Assembly: GCA_934401725.1 (NCBI GenBank)
Contig: CAKRSS010000038.1
Coordinates: 1 to 17,546, forward strand
Length of the DNA: 17,546 nt
Reading direction: 5' to 3'
DNA from: an uncultured Eubacteriales bacterium
GTDB lineage: Bacteria > Bacillota > Clostridia > Oscillospirales > CAG-272
The translations under genes and the position numbers were made by a program. Below, piece by piece: positions 5,639 through 11,913 of the stretch (positions within the stretch are counted from its first letter, which is position 1; each line of letters opens with the position of its first letter). Below the pieces are notes generated by a model, which was not told the origin of the DNA, searched no databases, and was given only the letters and a program-made list of their open reading frames with translations.

Positions 5639-5757
5639 GGGATTCTGAACCCATGCGTGCGCCAAAGTACGCTATAACCGGCCCCCCACCGGGCGCACGC
5701 GTGACAGATTCCCGCCCGCGGGAATCTGCGGGGTTTGAATCATGCCCCTTCACGCTA
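5594..5757 (-). ncRNA. Candidate structured small RNA (unproven)
   Basis: Read on the minus strand, this stretch forms a chain of stems: GGGG/CCCC around ATTCAAA, CAGATTCCCG/CGGGAATCTG with a 4-nt loop (5705-5714 and 5719-5728), GCGTGCGCC/GGCGCACGC (5655-5663 and 5692-5700), TGGG/CCCA, and finally the terminator hairpin. No reading frame is convincing. No promoter consensus is seen between it and the tRNA terminator, so it may only be expressed by read-through from the tRNAs, or may be another repeat element rather than an RNA gene. Confidence 0.3.
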
Positions 5758-5797
5758 AAAAATAACAGGCAACACTGACGTGCTGCCTGTTATTTTT
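5758..5797 (-). terminator. Intrinsic terminator of the tRNA operon
   Basis: On the minus strand AATAACAGGCAGCAC pairs with GTGTTGCCTGTTATT around GTCA (one G-U), flanked by an A-run and followed by a T-run. It begins at the 3' end of tRNA-His. Confidence 0.88.
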
Positions 5798-5875
5798 TGG
5801 GGTGAGATATGGGATTCGAACCCACGACCTTCAGGGCCACAACCTGACGCGCTAACCAACTGTGCTAATCCCACC
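5798..5875 (-). tRNA. tRNA-His (GTG)
   Basis: A full cloverleaf of 78 nt with an encoded CCA. The anticodon loop TTGTGGC between TCAGG and CCTGA gives anticodon GTG. The extra 5' G (G-1) opposite C73, diagnostic of tRNA-His, is present. The acceptor stem is GTGGGAT/ATCTCAC and the T-loop contains TTCGAAT. Confidence 0.96.
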
Positions 5876-5885
5876 AGATATAAGA

Positions 5886-5962
<77 letters not shown>

Positions 5963-5965
5963 ATA

Positions 5966-6039
<74 letters not shown>

Positions 6040-6066
6040 ATACGACGGCTCCAAAACCGCTCTAAT

Positions 6067-6095
6067 ATAATACCACAACTTTTTTTAGTTGTCAA
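6067..6095 (-). promoter_or_regulatory. Sigma-A promoter of the tRNA operon
   Basis: On the minus strand there is TTGACA (6090-6095), a 17-bp spacer holding seven A, and TATTAT (6067-6072), 27 nt before the mature 5' end of tRNA-Gly. Confidence 0.85.
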
Positions 6096-6164
6096 TACTA
6101 AAATTCAAAAAAATCGCATCTGTCCCTCAGATCTGCATTGCGGATGTATTTCTGACCGTAAAAG

Positions 6165-6206
6165 CACGGCAGGGGTACGTTTTTGTGCCGTACCACCTGC
6201 CGATTT
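6165..6206 (-). terminator. Possible terminator of the yicC-ygiQ operon
   Basis: On the minus strand GGCAGG(T)GGTACG pairs with CGTACCCCTGCC, with one bulged T and a GCACAAAAA loop, followed by GTGCTTTTACGG. It starts about 10 nt after the ygiQ stop. The U-tract is short and set off by four bases, so this is a weak call. A second T-run (TTTTTTT, at about 6106-6112) follows further on, next to the tRNA promoter. Confidence 0.4.
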
Positions 6207-6215
6207 CCTGATATT

Positions 6216-8297
6216 TCAACGTCGGCCGCCGTTTTTGCGTCCGCCGCTCTTCGAGAAGCCGGGCTTTCTCGCATTTGCACTTACGGTGCCGGGCTTGCCT
6301 GAATTGGGCTTGGCGTTTGCGTCGCGGCGGGCATTCTGCCGTCCGTTTTGCCGGGCACCCTGCCTATCATTCCTCTGCCCACTCTGCCGTCCGCCCCGCT
6401 GGCCGTCTCGCTGTCCGCTCGGGCTCTGCCGTCCGCCTTGTCTTCCCCCTCTGCCTCCGCTCGGCTCGTCGTCCTTGGACGGCCTTATCAGGCAGTCCTT
6501 GTCGTAGCCGATCAGATCCTCGCGGCCGATGCGGCGGAGCGCTTCGCGCACGAGCGGCGCGTTTTCGGGGCGCGTCGGCTGGAGCAGAGCGCGCTGGAGG
6601 CGCTTCTCGTGCTCGTCGGCGACGTAGATTTTCTCGCCCGAAAACGGGTCGATTCCGGTGTAGTACATGACCGTCGACGCCGTGCCGGGCGTGGGATAGA
6701 AGTCCTGAACCTGCTCGGGCGCGACGTGATCCTGCTTGAGCTGATACGCCAGCTCGACCGCGTCCTCAAGCGTCGAGCCGGGGTGCGAGGACATGAGATA
6801 GGGCACGAGGTACTGTTCCTTGCCCGCGGCGGCGCACAGCTTGAAATACTTGGCGCGGAAGCGGTTGAAGACCGAGAAATCCGGCTTGCCCATGCAGGCG
6901 AGCACGTGGTCGGAGCAGTGCTCGGGCGCGACCTTGAGCTGACCGCTGACGTGGTCGCGCACCAGCTTGCGGAAGAAAGCGTCGCTCTTGTCGAGCATCA
7001 TGTAGTCGTAGCGTATGCCCGAGCGGATGAAAACGCGCTTGACGCCGGGCACGGCCTCGATACGGCGCAGCAGCTCGACGTACTCCGAGTGATCGACGAC
7101 AAGATTTTTACACGGCTTCGGCGTCAGGCAGCGTCTGCCGGGGCAGACGCCCGCGCTCAGCTGCTTTTTGCAGGCAGGCTGACGGAAATTTGCCGTCGGG
7201 CCGCCGACGTCGTGAATATACCCCTTAAACCCCTCGAGCCGGGTCAGCTTTTCGGCCTCGGCGACGCAGCTCTCGATGCTCCTCGAGCGCACCGACCGTC
7301 CCTGATGGTAGGCGATGGCGCAAAACGCGCAGGCTCCGAAGCAGCCGCGGTTGTGCGTAATCGAGAACTTGACCTCCTCAATCGCAGGCACGCCGCCCGC
7401 CTTTTTGTAGGACGGGTGGTAGTCGCGCACAAAGGGCAGCGCGTAGACGCGGTCCAGCTCCTCGCGCTCGAGCGGCGGCATGGGCGGGTTGGCGACGAGC
7501 AGCCGCCCGCCCGAATAGCGCTCGGCGATGGCACCACCGTAAACGGCGTCCTGGTTGTTGTACTGCACGGCAAAGGCGCGCGCGTAGTACTGCCTGTCGC
7601 GGGCGAGACGGTCGAAATCAAAGGTCTCGACGAGCGGGTAGTGCACGCGGTCGCCCTCGCGCCCGAGCCAGACAGTGCCGCGCAGGTCGCGGATTTTATG
7701 TATCGGGACACCGCGGTCGAGCAGCTCGGCGAGGCGGAGAATTATGTTCTCGCCCATGCCGTAGGTCAAGAGGTCTGCGCCCGAGTCGACGAGCACCGAG
7801 GCGCGGACGCGGTCGTCCCAGTAGTCGTAGTGGGCAAACCGGCGCAGCGACGCCTCCAGCCCGCCGAGAATGACAGGCACGTCGCCCCACGCCTCGCGGA
7901 TGCGGTTGGTGTAGACTATGCAGGCGCGGTCGGGACGCAGTCCCGTCTTGCCGCCGGGCGAGTAATAGTCGTAGCCGCGGCGCTTTTTGGCGACGGTGTA
8001 ATGCGCCACCATGGAGTCGATGTTGCCGGCGCTGACGAGAAAGCCCAGCCGCGGGCAGCCGAAACGGCGGAAGTCGTCAGCCGAGCGGAAATTCGGCTGC
8101 GCGAGCATGGCGACGCGGAAACCCGCGTTCTCAAGCACGCGGCAGATGAGCGCCGCGCCGAACGAGGGGTGGTCGACGTAAGCGTCGCCGCAGACGTAGA
8201 CAAAATCGGGCGCGTCCCAGCCGCGCTCGGCCATCTCGGCGGCGCTGACGGGCAAAAATGAGCTGTTTATCACGTTATCTGACATTTTTTCTGGCAT
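6216..8297 (-). CDS. YgiQ-family radical SAM protein
   Basis: The 693-aa protein has the YgiQ layout. An N-terminal domain contains DFVYVCGDAYVDHPSFG, followed by PVILGGLEASLRRFAHYDYW, a radical SAM core with the CxxxCxxC cluster motif in GCFGACAFCAI (about residues 315-325), VFIRSGIRYDYM, and the C-terminal DUF3362-type segment with QDFYPTPGTASTVMYYTG. The reaction of YgiQ proteins is not established. From about residue 608 the chain becomes a low-complexity tail of about 85 residues rich in Gly, Arg and Gln (GGRQGGRQ, GQRNDRQGARQNGRQNARR), likely disordered and possibly RNA-binding. ATG 8297 follows GGGGAG. It lies 19 nt after rsmB and is the last gene of the long operon; the tail is the part most likely to vary between strains. 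Confidence 0.9.
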   Translation of the reverse strand: MPEKMSDNVINSSFLPVSAAEMAERGWDAPDFVYVCGDAYVDHPSFGAALICRVLENAGFRVAMLAQPNFRSADDFRRFGCPRLGFLVSAGNIDSMVAHYTVAKKRRGYDYYSPGGKTGLRPDRACIVYTNRIREAWGDVPVILGGLEASLRRFAHYDYWDDRVRASVLVDSGADLLTYGMGENIILRLAELLDRGVPIHKIRDLRGTVWLGREGDRVHYPLVETFDFDRLARDRQYYARAFAVQYNNQDAVYGGAIAERYSGGRLLVANPPMPPLEREELDRVYALPFVRDYHPSYKKAGGVPAIEEVKFSITHNRGCFGACAFCAIAYHQGRSVRSRSIESCVAEAEKLTRLEGFKGYIHDVGGPTANFRQPACKKQLSAGVCPGRRCLTPKPCKNLVVDHSEYVELLRRIEAVPGVKRVFIRSGIRYDYMMLDKSDAFFRKLVRDHVSGQLKVAPEHCSDHVLACMGKPDFSVFNRFRAKYFKLCAAAGKEQYLVPYLMSSHPGSTLEDAVELAYQLKQDHVAPEQVQDFYPTPGTASTVMYYTGIDPFSGEKIYVADEHEKRLQRALLQPTRPENAPLVREALRRIGREDLIGYDKDCLIRPSKDDEPSGGRGGRQGGRQSPSGQRDGQRGGRQSGQRNDRQGARQNGRQNARRDANAKPNSGKPGTVSANARKPGFSKSGGRKNGGRR

Positions 8298-8316
8298 TGT
8301 TTCTCCCCGACGGCCG

Positions 8317-9723
8317 TCAAACTGACGTCTGCCGTCTGAATTTAGCGATATAAAAGCCGTCGGTACCGTAGGTGTCGGGGGCGAGCGCTATGTCGCCCGA
8401 CGGCGCGTCGACCTCCCCGCCCTCCCCGAGGCAAAACGGCTCGGGCGCAAACTCGGGGTGCGCGGCGAGAAAACGCTCCCGCACGCCCTCGTTCTCGGCG
8501 CGCAGGACTGTGCAGGTCGAGTAGACCAGCACGCCGCCCTCCCGCACATAGCGCGAGCTGTTTTCGAGTATGGCGAGCTGAATATCCGGCAGCCCGGACG
8601 CGTCGGCGGGGTTTTTGTGGCGTATCTCGGGCTTTTTGGCCATGACGCCGTAGCCCGAGCAGGGCGCGTCGCACAGCACGCGGTCGGCCGCTCCCTCAAG
8701 CTCGGGGATGAACACCCGCCCGTCCGCCGCGGCGGTGTCTATGATGCCGATACCGAGTCGCGCGGCTCCCCGCTCAATTAGCGACAGCTTGCTTGCGTGC
8801 AGGTCAAAGCAGGTGATGCGCCCCTCGTTTTTCATGTACATGGCGGCCCCGAAGCTTTTGGAGCCGGGGGCGGAGCATATGTCGAGCACCCGCATGCCGG
8901 GGCGCGCGTCGAGCGCGGCGACGCACAGCTGCGACGCCTCGTCCTGGACGATAAAATCGCCCTCCTCAAAGCCCGGAAGCGCCGGGACGGTGGTGCTCGG
9001 CAGCAGTATTCCCGCGTCGGAGAGCGGCGTGGGGCGGGCGTTTCCGCCCATCACGGCCTCCCCGCCTGTTCCGGCGGCTCTGCCTGTTCCGGCGGCTCTG
9101 CCTGTTCCGGCCTCCCCGCCGCCCCTGAGCGCTTCGCGCAGCCGCCCGAGGTAGTCCTCGCGGCTGCATCTCAGCGTGTTGACTCTGAGCGTCAGCTCCG
9201 GCTCGCGGCTCATTGCCGAGAGCATGGCGTCGAGCCGCGCGGCGTCGTAGTCGCAGAGCAGCCGCTCGCACAGCACCGCGGGAAACGAATATTTCACCGC
9301 CAGCCACGCCGCGACTCCGTCGCGCGCGGGGTCGGGCAGCGCTATCTCCGCTCCGCGACGCAGATATGCGCGCAGCACGGCGTTGACAAGCCCTGCCGCG
9401 CGGCGCGGCGCGAGGTCGACTGTCTCGCTGACGGCGGCGTGCGCCGGAATTCTGTCGAGGTACATCAGCTGGTACAGCCCGAGGCGCAGTATGACGCGCA
9501 CCTCGTCCTCAAGGCGGGTTCCGGGCGTTATCAGCCGGTCGATGTAATAGTCCAGCGTCGTCTGACGCTGAACGACCCCCATGACTAGCGTCGTAAGCAG
9601 GGCGCGGTCGCGGGGGTCGGGTATGTCGTCCCGTCTCAGGACGGCGTCAAGTGTGAGATTTGAGTAGCCTCCGGACGCCTGCATGCGGCATAGCGTCCGG
9701 AGTGCGGCACAGCGGGCATTCAT
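8317..9723 (-). CDS. rsmB: RsmB, 16S rRNA (cytosine967-C5)-methyltransferase
   Basis: The 468-aa protein has an N-terminal NusB-like RNA-binding domain (about residues 1-140; LTTLVMGVVQRQTTLDYYID, LGLYQLMYLDRIPAHAAVSE) and a C-terminal SAM-dependent methyltransferase domain. Motif I is LDICSAPGSKS (about 283). The two catalytic cysteines are in DAPCSGYG (about 352) and VYSTCTV (about 402). It methylates C5 of C967 in 16S rRNA. Between the domains, at about residues 205-220, is an unusual Gly/Ala/Arg/Thr insertion encoded by an 18-bp tandem repeat (9064-9111). Its ATG overlaps the stop of the upstream zinc peptidase gene in an ATGA arrangement, so translation is coupled. Confidence 0.94.
   Translation of the reverse strand: MNARCAALRTLCRMQASGGYSNLTLDAVLRRDDIPDPRDRALLTTLVMGVVQRQTTLDYYIDRLITPGTRLEDEVRVILRLGLYQLMYLDRIPAHAAVSETVDLAPRRAAGLVNAVLRAYLRRGAEIALPDPARDGVAAWLAVKYSFPAVLCERLLCDYDAARLDAMLSAMSREPELTLRVNTLRCSREDYLGRLREALRGGGEAGTGRAAGTGRAAGTGGEAVMGGNARPTPLSDAGILLPSTTVPALPGFEEGDFIVQDEASQLCVAALDARPGMRVLDICSAPGSKSFGAAMYMKNEGRITCFDLHASKLSLIERGAARLGIGIIDTAAADGRVFIPELEGAADRVLCDAPCSGYGVMAKKPEIRHKNPADASGLPDIQLAILENSSRYVREGGVLVYSTCTVLRAENEGVRERFLAAHPEFAPEPFCLGEGGEVDAPSGDIALAPDTYGTDGFYIAKFRRQTSV
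9064..9111 (-). repeat. 18-bp tandem repeat inside rsmB
   Basis: Two perfect copies of GCCTGTTCCGGCGGCTCT (plus-strand sense) and two-thirds of a third encode a repeating six-residue Gly-Thr-Gly-Arg-Ala-Ala unit. The length keeps the frame. Confidence 0.9.
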
Positions 9724-10433
9724 CTGCGGCGGCCTCTCGAGCCCGAGGCTATAATAATGAGGCGCAGCAGGCTGAGCAGCGACGAGGCAAGCGCGGCGAC
9801 GTAGGTCAGCGCGGCGGCCTTAAGCACGCGGCGCGCGACGCCGAGCTCCTCCATCTCCATCTCGCCCGAGGCCGAGAGCGCCTTCAGCGCGCGGCGGCTG
9901 GCGTCGAACTCGACGGGCAGCGTCACGGCCTGGAACAGCACTGCGGCCGAGAAGGCGAAAATGCCCGCCATCATAAACCCGTAACCGAGGGATCCCTCCG
10001 ACATCGACGAGACGAGCAGTCCGATGACAAACAGCGGCATGGCCATGTTCGAGCCGATATTGCAGACGGGAATAATGGCGCTGCGCAGCTTGATGGGCGC
10101 GTAGCCCTGCGCGTACTGCACGGCGTGCCCCGCCTCGTGCGCGGCGACGCCGACTGCGGCGGCCGAACGCTTGTCATAGACGCTGTCCGAGAGGCGGATG
10201 ACGTTGGTTCGCGGGTCGTAGTGGTCGGTGAGGTCGCCCGCGACGCGCTCGATGCGGACCTGCGACAGTCCGTTCGAGTCGAGAATGCGGCGCGCGGCCT
10301 CGGCGCCCGACAGACCGGTCGGGACACGGCTGCCGCGTCTGAACGACGCCGAAACGTTTATCTGCGCCCAGAAGGCGAAAATCACGCCGGGAATGAGCAA
10401 AAGATATGAAAAATAGTACAGATTAAAAGGCAT
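9720..10433 (-). CDS. Membrane zinc metallopeptidase, YugP family
   Basis: The 237-aa protein carries the zinc-binding HEAGH motif in AAHEAGHAVQYAQGY (about residues 98-112), as in the neutral zinc metallopeptidase family typified by Bacillus YugP. An N-terminal membrane segment (YYFSYLLLIPGVIFAFW), two adjacent hydrophobic segments at about residues 120-165 and a C-terminal one around 210-232 flank the peptidase region. Other family-like features are GLSGAEAARRIL, YDPRTNVIRLSDSVY and LPVEFDASRRAL. The substrate is unknown. The gene often lies next to fmt and rsmB in clostridia. ATG 10433 follows GGAGGTG, 12 nt after the fmt stop, and the 3' end overlaps rsmB. Confidence 0.88.
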   Translation of the reverse strand: MPFNLYYFSYLLLIPGVIFAFWAQINVSASFRRGSRVPTGLSGAEAARRILDSNGLSQVRIERVAGDLTDHYDPRTNVIRLSDSVYDKRSAAAVGVAAHEAGHAVQYAQGYAPIKLRSAIIPVCNIGSNMAMPLFVIGLLVSSMSEGSLGYGFMMAGIFAFSAAVLFQAVTLPVEFDASRRALKALSASGEMEMEELGVARRVLKAAALTYVAALASSLLSLLRLIIIASGSRGRRR

Positions 10434-10445
10434 AGCACACCTCCG

Positions 10446-11384
10446 TTAAACAAGAATATCGCCGACGGCGACGCGGCGGCCGTTGATGAAGTCGGCTGCG
10501 CTCATGCGTCCCTTGCTGCCGGGCAGCACGCCCGTTAGGCGCAGACGCCCGTCGCCGCACTGCACGACGATGCCGTCGTCAAGCGAGAGGATGGTTCCCG
10601 GCCTCTCCTCGCCGCGGCCGTGCTCCTCCGCCACCTCTGCCGACGTGACCTTGAGCATGTTTCCGCTCGGCAGATGGCAAAATGCCAGCGGGAAGGGCGA
10701 GAGCCCGCGTATCTGGTTGTGCAGCACGCGCGCCTCGCGGTTGAAATCGATGACGCAGTCGGTCGCCTTGTCGATTTTGGGCGCGTAGGTGGCGAGGCTT
10801 TCGTCCTGCGGCGTGGCGACAAGCGTGCCCGCCTTAAGCTCTGCGACGGTGCGCAGCAGCGTCTCGGCACCGAGGACGGCGAGGCGGTCGTGTATCGTCT
10901 CGAAGTTGTCCTGTTCTCCGATCTCAAGCTCGGCGCGCAGCAGCATGTCGCCCGTGTCGACGCCGTCGGCCATGCGCATGGTGGTGATGCCGGTGATGTG
11001 CCTGCCGTCGATGATGGCGCGCTGAATGGGCGCAGCCCCGCGGTATTTGGGCAGCAGCGAGCCGTGGACGTTTATGCAGCCGTATTTGGGATATTCAAGA
11101 ATGCTTGTCGGCAGTATTTTGCCGTATGCGACGACGACGATAAGCTCGGGGTCGAGCTCTGCGAGCGTCGCGTCAAAGCTGCCGTCGCGCAGCCGCAGCG
11201 GCTGGTAGACGGGAATTCCCCGCTCCGTCGCGTAGACCTTGACGGGCGGCGGCGTCAGCACATAGCCGCGGCCGCGCGGCTTATCCGGTTGCGTCACAAC
11301 GCCGATGACCTGCTCGCCCGCCTCGCACAGCGCGCGCAGCGACGTCGCAGCGAAATATGGCGTGCCCATAAAAAGTATTCTCAT
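10446..11384 (-). CDS. fmt: Methionyl-tRNA formyltransferase
   Basis: The 312-aa enzyme formylates initiator Met-tRNA using 10-formyltetrahydrofolate, preparing it for translation initiation. The N-terminus ILFMGTPYFAATSLRAL is characteristic. The catalytic region INVHGSLLPKYRGAAPIQ holds the Asn and His of the family, and the Asp lies in MADGVDTGDML. The C-terminal OB-fold domain that holds the tRNA runs from about residue 208, with the hinge IRGLSPFPLAF. The length matches the family. ATG 11384 follows GGGGGAG. It lies 31 nt after def, the enzyme that removes the same formyl group, in the classic def-fmt pairing. Confidence 0.97.
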   Translation of the reverse strand: MRILFMGTPYFAATSLRALCEAGEQVIGVVTQPDKPRGRGYVLTPPPVKVYATERGIPVYQPLRLRDGSFDATLAELDPELIVVVAYGKILPTSILEYPKYGCINVHGSLLPKYRGAAPIQRAIIDGRHITGITTMRMADGVDTGDMLLRAELEIGEQDNFETIHDRLAVLGAETLLRTVAELKAGTLVATPQDESLATYAPKIDKATDCVIDFNREARVLHNQIRGLSPFPLAFCHLPSGNMLKVTSAEVAEEHGRGEERPGTILSLDDGIVVQCGDGRLRLTGVLPGSKGRMSAADFINGRRVAVGDILV

Positions 11385-11415
11385 GTGTCACTCCCCCTTA
11401 TGATAAAAGCTTTCA

Positions 11416-11877
11416 TCAGTCGTTCTCCACCCGTCTCACAAGGATTCCGGGATCGGTGAACAGCTTGCCGTCGAGGTGGTCGAGCTCGTGGCAGAGCGCG
11501 CGCGCGAGCAGTCCCTCACCCGTGATGTCAAACGACTTGCCCGTGCGGTCCATGGTGCGGACGGTCACGCGGGCGGGGCGGCGGGTAACTCCCCACTCTC
11601 CCGGCAGCGACAGACAGCCCTCCGTCTCCTCCTGCTCACCCTCGGCGCAAATTATCTGCGGGTCAACGAGCTCAATCAGCCCCTCGCCCACGTCTATGAC
11701 GACCACCCGGCGCAGCACGCCAACCTGGGGCGCAGCGAGTCCGCAGCCGTCGGCGGCGTACATGGTCTCGGCCATGTCGTCGAGCAGCGTGAGTATGCGG
11801 GGCGTTATCGTGCCGACGGTGCGGCAGCGGCAGCGCAGTCCGGGACAGTTGTTTTTAAGTATTTTCAGTTTGGCCAT
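11416..11877 (-). CDS. def: Peptide deformylase
   Basis: The 153-aa metallo-enzyme removes the formyl group from the N-terminal methionine of new proteins. All three family motifs are seen: GCGLAAPQVG (motif 1), EGCLSLPG with the Cys metal ligand (motif 2) and CHELDHLDG with the two His ligands and catalytic Glu (motif 3). The short length is that of a type 2-like or short clostridial deformylase. The N-terminus differs from the common form: a Cys/Arg-rich stretch (CPGLRCRCRTV) replaces the usual DPVLRKKC segment. ATG 11877 follows GAGGAA; the gap to priA is 36 nt. Confidence 0.96.
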   Translation of the reverse strand: MAKLKILKNNCPGLRCRCRTVGTITPRILTLLDDMAETMYAADGCGLAAPQVGVLRRVVVIDVGEGLIELVDPQIICAEGEQEETEGCLSLPGEWGVTRRPARVTVRTMDRTGKSFDITGEGLLARALCHELDHLDGKLFTDPGILVRRVEND

Positions 11878-11913
11878 TTCTATTCCTCTTTCGTTTGTTG
11901 CCTGTTGTCCCCG

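Noticed and set aside
5148..5753. 201-codon minus-strand frame across repeat copy C and the hairpin chain
   Set aside because: It runs through a terminator hairpin, the 31-bp palindrome and the repeat boxes. Such frames are typical false calls in intergenic repeats.
6348..8261. 637-codon open frame on the plus strand, opposite ygiQ
   Set aside because: It is the exact antisense of a well-supported gene. Its composition (Ala/Arg/Val-rich, no domain) is what GC-rich codon use produces on the opposite strand. Similar shadows lie opposite priA (11476-13197, 13306-14436) and egsA (2323-3285).
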